A stretch of 41,900 nucleotides of DNA from Rubripirellula sp. (lineage in GTDB: Bacteria > Planctomycetota > Planctomycetia > Pirellulales > Pirellulaceae): positions 1 through 41,900 of the forward strand of contig JAAXJB010000033.1 in the NCBI GenBank assembly GCA_012270065.1, given 5' to 3'. This document shows, piece by piece, positions 1 to 9,600 of the stretch (position 1 is its first letter; each line of letters opens with the position of its first letter). The notes under the pieces were generated by a model. The model searched no databases. It saw only the letters and a program-made list of their open reading frames with translations, and had not been told where the DNA came from. Position numbers and translations under genes: made by a program.

Positions 1-1
1 C

Positions 2-748
2 ACGCCCCCACCCCACCCCCAGCCCACGCCCGTGCGCGCGGAGCTGTTTATTAGACACACGCAAGCCAGTGACCAGCAATCAAGCAACCAGCAATCAAGT
101 AACCAGCAATCAAGTAACCAGCAATCAAGCGGGCAAACCCCCGAGGGTCAGCAGTCGCCCAACTCACCTCAGGGTGACCTTTCAACAGAGCAAATGGAAG
201 GGCAAGAATTGGCAAGAACTCTCGATGAACTCGATCGTGCCATGGCTCAGCAAGCACAGGCTTCCCAGCAGGGACAGGAGCAAGCGGGCCAACAAGCTGG
301 TGATCAACAACAGGGGCAACAACAAGCAGGTGACCAACAACAGGGGCAACAACCATCTGGGGAACAACAGGCCGGTCAGCAAGATGGACAACCTTCAGGG
401 AACCAGCAAACCGCTGGTGAAGCATCACCAACTCTCGCAAATGCGATGCAATCACAGGCCCAACAGGCAGCTCGGGAGCGCCAATCGCAGATGACTCCGG
501 GTGAACCAAGCTCATCGGAGGGTTCTACCCCATCGACCGAATCGGGTAGCGGGATGCAGATGCCAGACGGTGGCACCGTCGACATCAGCAAGACGGAACG
601 CGCCGGAACTGAATGGGGAAAACTCAGAGAGCGCCGCACTGAGGATGCATCCGAGAGCCGTGGAGAAAGCATTGCACCACAGTACAGGCGCGAAATCGAA
701 GCCTACTTCCGTGCCATCGCAACGCGTGCAGCGGAAAAGTCAGAGTGA
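2..748 (+). CDS. C-terminal part of a large Gln/Ser-rich protein, probably DUF4175-like (partial)
   Basis: The reading frame is open to the left edge, so this is most likely the 3' end of a longer gene; the GTG at 32 has no obvious ribosome site. What is visible is low-complexity: four 15-base repeats encoding NQQSS-type units around 71-130, two AGDQQQGQQQ units around 297-356, then a Ser/Pro/Thr-rich stretch. The last residues (WGKLRERR, then a YRREIEAYFRAIA segment) resemble the tail of large planctomycete proteins found in BatA/DUF4175-type operons, where the bulk of the protein is membrane-bound and coiled-coil. That family link is from memory of the tail pattern, not a search. The downstream gene starts 4 bp after this stop, suggesting one operon. 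Function unknown. Confidence 0.6.
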   Translation, partial: TPPPHPQPTPVRAELFIRHTQASDQQSSNQQSSNQQSSNQQSSGQTPEGQQSPNSPQGDLSTEQMEGQELARTLDELDRAMAQQAQASQQGQEQAGQQAGDQQQGQQQAGDQQQGQQPSGEQQAGQQDGQPSGNQQTAGEASPTLANAMQSQAQQAARERQSQMTPGEPSSSEGSTPSTESGSGMQMPDGGTVDISKTERAGTEWGKLRERRTEDASESRGESIAPQYRREIEAYFRAIATRAAEKSE

Positions 749-752
749 AGCC

Positions 753-1880
753 ATGATCAAAGTGAATGACCGAGCCAATATTCCATCACGCCGTGAATGG
801 CTGCTGGGACTTGCTGCGACAACCGTCGGCCAGACCTGCTGGGGGCAGGGTCCGTCTGACAAGACAGACTCGCCGGCAAGCCTTTATGTTCCTGACGAAA
901 TTGACCAGGCCGTCAAGTCCGGCGTTGAATATCTGGTCAAGACCCAGAAAAGCAATGGCTCGATATCGGACCGTGGCCACGACATCGCCATGACTGCGCT
1001 GGCAATCATGGCCATGGCATCGATAGGCGAGGAACCGCAGCCACTCTCTGCAACTGGACGCGCCATGTCCAAAGGTCTTGATTTTGTTTTGCAGGAGAGG
1101 CACCAGGATGCTCAGGGATATCTGGGCGGCAGGGATGGATCCAGAATGTACGGACATGGCATCACCACTCTGATGCTGACAGAAATGCTGGGCATGGGAT
1201 CAAGCGTACAGCAGAATGAGCAGATCCATGAGATGCTGGTCAACGCGATCAAACTCATTCTGACCGCGCAGGATGTTTCCAAATCTGACAAGCTCAAAGG
1301 CGGTTGGCGTTATACTCCCAATAGCCGCGATTCAGACCTATCCGTTTCTGTCTGGCAACTCATGGCTCTGCGATCAGCCAAGAATGACGGCCTCGATGTT
1401 CCGGGCGAAGCAATCGACAAGGCTCTGGAATACCTTCGACACTCCTACGCATCGCCACTGAATCGTGATGGAACCCCCCGCAACAAAGTCACAGGTTTCA
1501 GTTATACGCCGGGGACATACCATCCCTCGTTCACCATGTCGGCCGCTGGTCTGCTGGCGATGCAGGTTTGTGGTCAATATGAGTCTCCCATGGTTGAGGG
1601 TGCGTCGGAATGGCTTCTGCAACATCCGCCCAAATCCAACGAACGCTTCTTTTTTTACGGTGTCTACTATTACGCTCAGGGGATGCACCAGGCTGGTGGC
1701 AAGTACGCAGAAAAAGCAGATGAGATGGTTGCCGAACTGCTCGTCAACTCGCAACGAAGCGATGGGGCGTGGCTGGCCCGCGGTGGAGAAGAACGTAACG
1801 TGGGCGCAGTCTACTCAACCGCGCTGGCTATCCTCAGTTTGAGCGTGAGATACCATTACCTGCCGATCTACCAAAGATGA
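753..1880 (+). CDS. Tat-exported prenyltransferase/squalene-oxidase repeat protein
   Basis: The 375-residue protein begins MIKVNDRANIPSRREWLLGL, with a twin-arginine motif (RREWLL, residues 13-18) followed by a hydrophobic stretch, so export in a folded state is expected. The rest is a chain of alpha-helical repeats of the terpenoid cyclase/protein prenyltransferase fold (EYLVKTQKSNGS, DFVLQERHQDAQGY, LILTAQDVSKSDKLKGGWRY, ELLVNSQRSDGAWL). I see no DXDD catalytic motif of squalene-hopene cyclases, so a cyclase reaction is not supported; a binding or scaffolding role is possible. The frame stays open upstream to 501, but that extension lies wholly inside the previous gene in another frame, so the ATG at 753, 4 bp after that gene's stop, is the better start. 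Such proteins commonly follow BatA/DUF4175-like genes in planctomycetes. A paralogous repeat protein lies at 21056-22438. Confidence 0.85.
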   Translation: MIKVNDRANIPSRREWLLGLAATTVGQTCWGQGPSDKTDSPASLYVPDEIDQAVKSGVEYLVKTQKSNGSISDRGHDIAMTALAIMAMASIGEEPQPLSATGRAMSKGLDFVLQERHQDAQGYLGGRDGSRMYGHGITTLMLTEMLGMGSSVQQNEQIHEMLVNAIKLILTAQDVSKSDKLKGGWRYTPNSRDSDLSVSVWQLMALRSAKNDGLDVPGEAIDKALEYLRHSYASPLNRDGTPRNKVTGFSYTPGTYHPSFTMSAAGLLAMQVCGQYESPMVEGASEWLLQHPPKSNERFFFYGVYYYAQGMHQAGGKYAEKADEMVAELLVNSQRSDGAWLARGGEERNVGAVYSTALAILSLSVRYHYLPIYQR

Positions 1881-2104
1881 TTCCCATTCACGCTCTCACC
1901 TCGAACCGTTCACCGAGGGGGCAGAGAACAACCGGTCCAGCCGTGATCACTCCGGGAACCGACTCAAGTAAACACACGCGTCAGAACCGCCGACGAGAAA
2001 GCTGATTCGACCTGACTGCGGCATCTACGCAAATGCACGATGGATGACTCCACGTCCGTTCACGAATCAGTTTCCCTTCAGTCTTCCGTTCAGTCATTGC
2101 CCGG

Positions 2105-2136
2105 AATTCTCGAGCAACTAAATTCTCGAGCAGCTA
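2105..2136. repeat. 16-bp tandem duplication between convergent genes
   Basis: Two adjacent 16-base units (aattctcgagcaacta at 2105-2120 and aattctcgagcagcta at 2121-2136) differ at one base. They lie in the 280-bp gap between the convergent prenyltransferase-repeat gene and the EF-hand gene. I see no gene or convincing terminator in the rest of that gap. Confidence 0.85.
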
Positions 2137-2160
2137 ATTTTTCGGGCAAGCAGTTTCAGG

Positions 2161-3522
2161 CTACCGCTTCTGGCGGGACTGCATCCAGAGGGCATACTCC
2201 TGGACCGTGATTTTTCCGTTTCGATCCGCATCAGCAGCAGCTGGACTCATCAACATTTTGCCCCACTCCGAAGCCGTCAGCTGACCATCTTTGTTCTTGT
2301 CGTACCGATCAATGATACGCTGCCCGAGTTTGACATATTTGTCGTCCGCTTTCCCGCCCGCTGCCGCCGGAGCAGCCCCGGTGGATGCCTGAGACGAGGA
2401 ATCAGCTGGCTTGCCGGAATAAGCTGCCGCCAGTTGCGACACGCTTCCTTTCTCGACTTTCTTGAGGGCTTCATCAGCGGTGATGACCCCATCACGGTTG
2501 AAGTCGGAATCGAAGAATTCAGCAACGACATCGTCATTCCACTCCTTGGCGAACTCCGCCATCGTGACCTGCCCGTCTCCATTCCTGTCCTTGTCGGTGA
2601 ATGAACCCGGCAAGCCCTCCGGAAGAGACCTTCCGGCAGTGGCCCGATAGGATTTTCGGCCATCAAAAACATCAGGTACTTCCACTTTCCGCTCGCGACT
2701 GCGTGAGCGGGACGAACTGTCACTGGAACGTTTCGCCTCCTCCTCACCTTCTCTACGTCTTGCGTACCGTACGGACAATTCGCTGACCGAAAGCTTTCCG
2801 TCACGATTCCTGTCGAAGTCCATCGGATTGCCAGCGAATCGGCTGGAAAGTTCATCTTTTGTCAGAAAACCGTCTCGGTTGCGGTCGTATCGTCGCATTC
2901 TTTCTTCGGCTTCACGTTGATCAGCTGGCGTAACTTCAACAGCCAACATCTCCGCGGCAGCACCAAAGCCCATCAGGAGTGCGGGTTCGGCATCAGTTCC
3001 AAACCCGGGAACAAGCAGTTCCGGGGTCAAAGCGTCGTCCGCGGCTGAAGGGGAACGCGACGGAGTGCTACCTCCGCTGCTGCCCTGATCACGCTGCTCC
3101 CGCATTTTCTGGAAGCCTTCGGTGATTTTACTGAGCGGGATGGGTTGCCCGGCTTTGATGCTGGGGTCCGATTGAGCCATTCTTCCGATGAGAAACTGTG
3201 CTGGTCCCTGCTGCTCGCTGGGATCAAGAATGCCATTCCCGTTGGCATCCAGTCGGTTCAGAAAGGAACTGGGATCGAAGCCGCTTCGGCCCCCAAACCC
3301 ACCGCGTCCGCCAGAATCTCCCCCGCGGCTGCTGAATCCGCCGCGACTGCCAGAATCTCCACCGCGACCACTGAATCCTCCCCGGCCACCTGAGTCACCT
3401 CCACGGCCGCTGAAGCCGCCTCGACCACCAGAATCACCTCCAAAACCTGGCCGCTGAGCAGCCACTGGAAGCGTCATGAGCAGAGCAAAAGCCAATACCG
3501 TGAGTGATTTCGTTGTATTCAT
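2161..3522 (-). CDS. Secreted multi-EF-hand calcium-binding protein with Gly/Arg-rich repeat
   Basis: The 453-residue product starts MNTTKSLTVLAFALLMTLPV, a clear Sec signal peptide; the frame extends 19 codons further upstream, but only the ATG at 3522 places the signal at the N-terminus. After the signal comes a low-complexity block of Gly/Arg/Ser repeats (unit GRGGDSGGRGGFS, DNA roughly 3285-3455). At least seven EF-hand loops follow, each with the DxNxDG pattern or a variant: DANGNGILDPSE, DRNRDGFLTKDE, DRNRDGKLSVSE, DRNGDGQVTMAE, DFNRDGVITADE, DKNKDGQLTASE and DADRNGKITVQE. Two Ser/Arg or Ala/Ser-rich linkers separate the groups. It probably binds calcium in the periplasm or outside the cell. 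Such proteins are common in planctomycetes; the specific role is unknown. It stands alone and converges with the gene ending at 1880. Confidence 0.88.
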   Translation of the reverse strand: MNTTKSLTVLAFALLMTLPVAAQRPGFGGDSGGRGGFSGRGGDSGGRGGFSGRGGDSGSRGGFSSRGGDSGGRGGFGGRSGFDPSSFLNRLDANGNGILDPSEQQGPAQFLIGRMAQSDPSIKAGQPIPLSKITEGFQKMREQRDQGSSGGSTPSRSPSAADDALTPELLVPGFGTDAEPALLMGFGAAAEMLAVEVTPADQREAEERMRRYDRNRDGFLTKDELSSRFAGNPMDFDRNRDGKLSVSELSVRYARRREGEEEAKRSSDSSSRSRSRERKVEVPDVFDGRKSYRATAGRSLPEGLPGSFTDKDRNGDGQVTMAEFAKEWNDDVVAEFFDSDFNRDGVITADEALKKVEKGSVSQLAAAYSGKPADSSSQASTGAAPAAAGGKADDKYVKLGQRIIDRYDKNKDGQLTASEWGKMLMSPAAADADRNGKITVQEYALWMQSRQKR

Positions 3523-4077
3523 GCGGTTAAAACACATTGGAACGATGAGAGTTTCGCCATCTTTAACATGCTGGCACAAAACTAGTCGAAACGCAGTCTA
3601 CTCGCCCTGTCCGGGTTCATAAAACCTGATTTTAGCGGCAGAAAACGCCAATACTGACGGTATTCCGCTGATTTTCCACTCACCGAAGTGTATTTTCGCT
3701 TCAAGCCCCCGAAAACCTGCACGCATGCGTTTTCCTCGAGCCAGGGAGCCTGGCGGACCGCAGAAACGCCGGATCCAACGTGATTGACCGTCACTCGATC
3801 CCGCCAAGAACGCAACCGAACCGGACCTTCGTGCTTGTGGTCGGAGTTTGCTGGAGCGTACCCAGTGAATTTCGGCCCCCGTCAGCGAACCACAGATTCG
3901 CCTCAGAATACTCCACAGAAACGCACAACTGAGAACCCCGTTTCGCTGGAAGAAAGTCCCAAAGCAACAACAGCAGCCTTGGCAGATGAATGGCTAAAAC
4001 ATCAAACTTGCATGATGCATAGGGCCAAAACGGAATACGTGGAAGCCAGCAGCACTCTCGACTCGGAAAATCAGATC
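3523..4077. other. Intergenic region, no gene supported
   Basis: About 555 bp between the divergent EF-hand (minus) and MazG-like (plus) genes. Short open frames on both strands, including an upstream extension of the MazG frame back to 3784, have low-quality, non-conserved-looking translations. Promoters for both flanking genes should lie here but I cannot place them. Confidence 0.5.
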
Positions 4078-4446
4078 ATGGACAGCGACGAAAACACCAC
4101 TTTGAGTGAAGCAAAGCAGGCGATCAATCGTTTCGTGGATGAGCGAGACTGGCTTCAATATCATGACCCCAAAAATCTGGTCATGGCGATGATGTCCGAG
4201 GTCGGCGAACTTGCGGATAAATTTCGCTGGATCAGCAATCAGAAATCACACGAATTTGCTGCGTCACCCGAACATGCTGAGGATGTAGCAGACGAGTTAG
4301 CTGATGTCATGATGTTTGCGATCGAACTCGCATCCGTATGCAACATCGACATCGCTACGGCCATCAATTCGAAGCTCCAAAAAAATGCGGAGCGATATCC
4401 AATTGAAAAAGCCAAAGGCTCTTGCGAAAAATACGACAGGCTTTAA
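4078..4446 (+). CDS. MazG-like nucleotide pyrophosphohydrolase (RS21-C6/DCTPP type)
   Basis: The 122-residue protein has the all-alpha NTP pyrophosphohydrolase signature: an ExxE pair in MSEVGELADKFRW and an ExxD pair in EDVADELADVMMF about 30 residues later, which together coordinate magnesium. Length and pattern match the short MazG-related family that hydrolyses non-canonical or excess (d)NTPs to NMP and pyrophosphate in the cytoplasm (housecleaning). The frame is open back to 3784, but the extra 98 residues look non-coding (low complexity, no conserved features), so I prefer the ATG at 4078, preceded by a weak cggaaaa purine run. ATG codons near 4012 are alternatives. It is transcribed alone and converges with the glycosyltransferase gene. 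Confidence 0.85.
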   Translation: MDSDENTTLSEAKQAINRFVDERDWLQYHDPKNLVMAMMSEVGELADKFRWISNQKSHEFAASPEHAEDVADELADVMMFAIELASVCNIDIATAINSKLQKNAERYPIEKAKGSCEKYDRL

Positions 4447-4544
4447 GAGCATCCAAATCATGGTTTGATCGTGAGTGAATTGGATCCAGAAATTCACATC
4501 GACGAGCATGTCTTTTTTTCAGAATCGGATTTTTCCGAAATCAC

Positions 4545-5276
4545 TCAAATGCGATAGATGTATTTGAAAAACGAATACTTCGAGTGAATCCATGCCAAAC
4601 GCAAACCCATGGCACCATGCAGGAACCCCAACCTGATGAGATACTTGTTGAAGAAAGTGTAGAAGAAGTTGAACACAGCGCGGAAAGGATTGAGAATCGG
4701 GTTCCGTTTCTTGGTTGAAAGCTGGGCAAATTTATGGAACGCTGCGTCCATTTGCTCCAGAGATTCATAGGAAAAGTGGTCAAGCGGATTTTTCAGATTT
4801 CGTATTTCCGCTTTCGCCGGCAACTGAACACTTTCATGAACCGCCAGATCGTTGAATCGTCCTAACGAGTTTCGAAACAATCGCAGCTGGTAATCGGGAT
4901 AATACCCCCCCCAGACAACGAAGCGGTCACCGACAAAAAGCTTTCGTGCCACTCTGTATCCGACGACTTCGGATTCAAAATCCAACTGCTCGATTTCTTC
5001 AATGAGAGCATCGGTCAGTACCTCGTCAGCATCCAGACTCAAAATCCACTCGTGAGTGCACTGGTCCAGGGCAAAGTTCTTCTGCTTCCCGTAACCCAAC
5101 CAGTCCTGATGGATGACTCTGGCGCCATGGCTTTTGGCAATTTCAATCGTATTGTCGGTGCTGCCGGAATCAACAACGACAATTTCATCCGCGACACGTG
5201 CTGCTTGCTGCAGACACTGGCCAATGATATCCGCTTCATTCAAACAGATGATCGACACGGAGAGTTTGGTTTGCAT
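4545..5276 (-). CDS. Family 2 glycosyltransferase (WaaE/KdtX-like)
   Basis: The 243-residue protein has a GT-A glycosyltransferase domain at the N-terminus: SVSIICLNEADII at residues 6-18, VVVDSGSTDNT at 33-43 and the metal/nucleotide-sugar motif LSLDADE (DAD at 82-84). The following WGGYYPDYQLRLFR and a tail rich in aromatic and basic residues (NPFRAVFNFFYTFF, then a KYSFFKYIYR end) are typical of the subgroup that includes WaaE/KdtX-like lipopolysaccharide-core and related transferases; the tail probably associates with the membrane. It likely transfers a sugar in envelope glycan synthesis; donor and acceptor cannot be told. The frame opens 33 codons upstream, but MQTKLSVSII is the natural family start. 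No other glycan gene is adjacent. Confidence 0.88.
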   Translation of the reverse strand: MQTKLSVSIICLNEADIIGQCLQQAARVADEIVVVDSGSTDNTIEIAKSHGARVIHQDWLGYGKQKNFALDQCTHEWILSLDADEVLTDALIEEIEQLDFESEVVGYRVARKLFVGDRFVVWGGYYPDYQLRLFRNSLGRFNDLAVHESVQLPAKAEIRNLKNPLDHFSYESLEQMDAAFHKFAQLSTKKRNPILNPFRAVFNFFYTFFNKYLIRLGFLHGAMGLRLAWIHSKYSFFKYIYRI

Positions 5277-5681
5277 TCGCTGACTCAGTGAGATGACAGA
5301 GCAAATACGAAGGTCCCTTGCTCCCGAGCAACCCAACATCGGTGCGAGTCTTCCGAAATTTCCGCCATCACACAAGGCCGATCTTGTCGCTCGTCCCTTT
5401 GCGGCTGGAAAATCTTTCGTACCGGATCACTTTTTTCTCCGCAAATGCTCGAATTTGAGTTTTTTCGGCTCCATCAGCCCTACCTCCGCAAGAGAACACC
5501 TGCCAACAAGCCTTCAAAATGTTGGCCAATCAAACTGGCAGGCTGTCCGCTTGACCAATAAGTGAAGATGATTGCGCGACGCTGAAAAACGCTTCTGACC
5601 CGATGGCGATGCATCTACCAAAATGGGTAAACTGCCCCGCATCGATTACGAAGGCCTGTTCACTCAAACGCGAGACGACCC
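5277..5681. other. Intergenic region, no gene supported
   Basis: About 405 bp between the divergent glycosyltransferase and endonuclease IV genes. A 90-codon plus-strand frame at 5293-5565 gives an unremarkable translation and partly overlaps the upstream extension of the glycosyltransferase frame. I see no RNA gene or repeat. Confidence 0.5.
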
Positions 5682-6629
5682 ATGCTGTTTGGTTCCCACG
5701 TATCCTGCCAAGGTGGCATTTCCAAAGCAGTCGGTCGTGCTGAAGAGGTGGGATGTGAATGCGTGCAGATATTTGTCAGCAATCCGCCCCGACAATGGCC
5801 GGTATTCCAGGATGAAAAACCGGGTTCGCTGAGTGTGCGTGAACTGCAATCCGGTCCTGCCAAATCCTCCAGCGAAGAATCTGATTGGCGAGCCAAACCT
5901 TTGGCAGACGCAGCCATTGAAGCGTGGAATGCAGCCATTTCCGAATCTCCGCTGCGTCATCCAATTGCCCACGCTTCCTACCTGATCAATCTTGCATCAC
6001 CCAAAGAAGAACTATTCAGAAAATCCATCGACGCTCTCGTGGTTGAGTTGGAACGTGCGAACAGTCTCGGTTTGAATGGTCTGGTCATGCACCCGGGTTC
6101 GTTCACCAACAGCTCCGAAACAGAAGGTCTGGTTCGTATTGTCGAGGGAGTTACCGAAGCGATGGCACGGGTGTCTCCCGGCACATGCCGATTACTGCTC
6201 GAGAACACAGCAGGTCAGGGTTCCTGTCTCGGTCATTCGATTGAACAATTGGCATACCTGTTGGCTGAAATCGGACAGACGGAGCGTGTTGGAATCTGCC
6301 TTGACACTTGCCACGCATATGCTGCTGGCTACGAAATCAATACGCGACAAGGCTTTGATGAGATGATCAGCAGGATCGTGGATCAGTTGCCCGAGGGTTC
6401 AATCGAAGCTCTTCACCTGAACGACAGTAAAAAACCACTCGGCAGCCGAGTGGATCGTCACGAGCACATCGGGCTCGGTGAAATTGGCATTGATGCTTTC
6501 CGGTTTGTGATCGAAGACCCGATACTTGGACAGGTGCCTGGATACCTCGAAACAGAAAAAGGCCTGAACGAAGAGACGGGTGAGGAGTGGGATGTCATCA
6601 ATCTGCGAGTTTTGAGGGGACTTGAATGA
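5682..6629 (+). CDS. nfo: Deoxyribonuclease IV (endonuclease IV, AP endonuclease)
   Basis: The 315-residue protein is a TIM-barrel AP endonuclease that cleaves DNA 5' to abasic sites in base excision repair. All nine zinc ligands expected for the three-metal centre can be matched by motif: H97 (HASYLIN), H137 (MHPGSF), E174 (LLENTAGQG), D208 and H211 (LDTCHAY), H245 (LHLNDSK), D258 and H260 (VDRHEH) and E290 (YLETEKG). The family is usually around 280 residues; the extra length is mostly a 30-40 residue acidic/Ser-rich insert after NPPRQW (about residues 42-75). The start fits the family (MLFGSHVSCQGG). Its stop overlaps the start of the next gene by 4 bp, so the two are probably translated together. 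Confidence 0.95.
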   Translation: MLFGSHVSCQGGISKAVGRAEEVGCECVQIFVSNPPRQWPVFQDEKPGSLSVRELQSGPAKSSSEESDWRAKPLADAAIEAWNAAISESPLRHPIAHASYLINLASPKEELFRKSIDALVVELERANSLGLNGLVMHPGSFTNSSETEGLVRIVEGVTEAMARVSPGTCRLLLENTAGQGSCLGHSIEQLAYLLAEIGQTERVGICLDTCHAYAAGYEINTRQGFDEMISRIVDQLPEGSIEALHLNDSKKPLGSRVDRHEHIGLGEIGIDAFRFVIEDPILGQVPGYLETEKGLNEETGEEWDVINLRVLRGLE

Positions 6630-9600
6630 TTGCCCTCAATGGCAGATCCCACCACCGGCATCCACACCTGCAGTGTCGATCGCCGTTCCACTCTTTTACA
6701 GGAACTTTCGCGTTTCTCTTGTCCGTCCTGTTCTCGTGGTGCGATCTATCGGGCATGATCCCGCATGCACAGGGACAAAATCGAACACGACAAACAACCA
6801 CCAACTGGATCTGGGCGAGCGCGCAACCGGGTGAGCACGCGACATTTGAATTCACAAAGAGTTTCCGGGTTGAAAACGATGGAACGATGGCCGAGCTTTG
6901 CTTTTCGCCATGTTTTTCTGAACTTCAAATCACACTTGACGGAAGACGGGTCGGCAACGCGTCGGCCTATCAAGGCGTGACAAAAACGACGATTCAGCAA
7001 CCGCTGAATGCGGGTATCCATCATTTGACGGTCCACGCTATCGGAGTCGAAGGGCCGTCCGCATTCTTTGCCGAGTTGATGCTGAATCACCGCGATCAGG
7101 TGAAAAAAATCCGAACCGGCCATGACTGGCTCGCTTTCACCGCCAACGCATTGAAAAAGCAGGAGCGGGCCCCGATCAGTTTGATTGATCTTGGTCCGAT
7201 CGAAAATGTGCTGACGCCCCCAGAACAGAGCCACGTTGGCATTGATGCTTTGGACAATTACGAACAGTGGAAGCTTGCATTAGGAGACAATGCAAAAAAC
7301 AAAGGCAAAGCCCCCTCATTCGTCATCAACAGACATTTCACAATTCAGGAACTGCCATTTCCTGAAACCGACGGTTTGGATCCCGGTTCATGGGTAAGCA
7401 TGACGATTGATTCGCAGGGCCGTCTGATCATTGCACGGGAAACGAGTGGCTTGATCCGTTTAAAGCTCTCGGCCCGGGGAGACCAGATCGAATCAGCGGA
7501 ATGGATCAACCGCGACCTCAAAGAGTGCCGTGGACTGACATTCCGCGGACAGGACCTGTATGTCAATGCAAACAACTCCCGTGGCCTTTACCGCCTTCGA
7601 TCCGATGAAGACTACTTTGCCGACCCAGAACTGGTGTATGCATCCAGTGGAGGCGTCGGACATGGCCGCAATGATTTGGCCGTAGGCCCAGACAACCTGC
7701 TTTATTCGATTCATGGAGACTCCGTCGATCTTCCCGAATCAGCGATCGACCATACTTCCCCTTATCGAAACGCAGCCAAGGGAATCAAAACCAGTGAGGG
7801 TCATCTACTGAGAATCAACCCGGACACGGGAACCGTGGAGATTCTGGCAGCCGGTTTACGGAATCCGTATGGGCTCGACTTCAACGCGCAAGGTGACTGC
7901 TTCACGTATGACGCGGATGCTGAACATGACATGGGTGCTCCCTGGTATCGTCCCACGCGAATCCTTCAACTTGTAACGGGTGGCGATTTTGGCTGGCGAG
8001 GTGTCACCGGATCATGGCCACCGTACTACCCGGATCATCCCGACAATGCCATTCCCGGCATCGACATTGGCAAGGGCTCTCCTACCGCAGTTAAATTTGG
8101 CACAGCAAGCAACTTTCCTGCAAAGTACCGTGATGGCCTGTTTGTTCTCGACTGGGCCTATGGCCGGATTCTGCTCGTCAACCTGTTTGCCCGCGGCAGC
8201 GGTTACAGAATGACCGCCGAAACATTTCTCAAAGGACGTCCACTGAATGTCACTGACCTGGACTTCGGCAACAATGGCAGCATGTATCTGATCACGGGTG
8301 GCAGAAAGACCCAGTCGAAACTCTACCGCGTGCAATACACCGGTAACGAGCACAGGAAATCCGAATCATCCGATCATCAGAAGCAGTGTGATCAGTTTTC
8401 TGCCGAAAGCCGGCGAACACGCCGTGAACTTGAATCACTGCTGACTCAGCAAATCGACTCTGGGCAATTCAGGCGTGCCTGGACACTGCTCGGCAACCCC
8501 GACCCATGGATCAGCCACGCCGCCGCGCGAGTCATTGAACGTGTACCAACTTCAAAATGGAAAGACAAAGCCCTGCTGGAAACCGAGCCGGCAATCGCAG
8601 TACGAGCAATCACCTGCCTGGTTCGATCTCAAGATGCCAAATCTTCGCCTGAGGTGATACAGCGTTTGACACAACTGGCAGACAGTGTGGACGGCATGGG
8701 CTTCCACATGGAAAACATTCAATGCGATGCGTTGTATGCAATTCAATTGGCACTGTCACAAGAGCAACAGCGATCACCAGCCCGGAATACCGAATTGATC
8801 AGCGTGTTATCGCCGATGTATCCTGCCAGATCAGACAGCAGGCCATCAGATTCCCCTCGCCCAGCCTCAGAGACCGACCACCGACTGAACTACCGGAAGA
8901 ACGCAGTCCTCAGTGAACTGCTTGCGACACTCGGTGACAAATTGATGGTCAGCAAAACAATTCCACTACTTCAGCAAACCGCAAGCCCAGAACAGCGTCT
9001 GCATTTTCTGTATGCCATGCGTCATGTTACTGCAGGTTGGACCCCCGAGCTCCGCCGCAGGTATTTCACGCATCTTGCAAAAGCTGGCAGCGAATTAGGT
9101 GGAGCGGGTCTACCTGACTTTCTGCAGCGAATTCGCGATGATGCCATGCAGCACGTTCCGAGCGAAGAAAAGGAAGCGATGACAGCCCTTTTCAAACCCG
9201 CATCTACCTCGGGTAAAAACCTTGTGCCACCGCCCCAAGGACAGGGTGCAGTCGTTGAAGACTGGACCGTTGACAAGATTCTTGGCGGCACGCCACTGAC
9301 AGGAAATGTACGGCGAGGCAAACAGATCTTCGCGGCTGCGGCCTGCATCCAGTGCCATCGATTTGAAACGGATGGGCAAATGATCGGTCCAGATTTAACA
9401 GCAGCGATGCGACGCTACAGTCGACGCGACCTTCTGCAGGCAATCCTGAGACCGTCTGAGGTGATTGCCGAGAATTATCGAAGCGTTCAGATTTTGACTG
9501 AGGATGGTGAGGTTTTCACGGGACAAATCACACGTGGTGTTGACTACCGTTCCCCTGTATTGCGTCTTGCGACTGACCCCGCCAATCCATCTCAGATCGT

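Noticed and set aside
71..135. Regular short repeats that could suggest a CRISPR array
   Set aside because: Units are 15 bases, directly adjacent and in frame with Gln-rich coding sequence; there are no spacers.
501..752. N-terminal extension of the prenyltransferase-repeat gene
   Set aside because: It overlaps the upstream gene in another frame and would bury the twin-arginine signal; the ATG at 753 fits better.
753..1880. Squalene-hopene cyclase function
   Set aside because: The fold repeats are present, but no DXDD motif and the protein is much shorter than cyclases.
3582..3815. Small minus-strand gene upstream of the EF-hand gene
   Set aside because: 77-codon frame with no recognisable features; another frame on the same strand is open over the same stretch.
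5293..5565. 90-codon plus-strand gene in the glycosyltransferase/nfo gap
   Set aside because: No ribosome site and a translation without recognisable pattern; overlaps non-coding leader.
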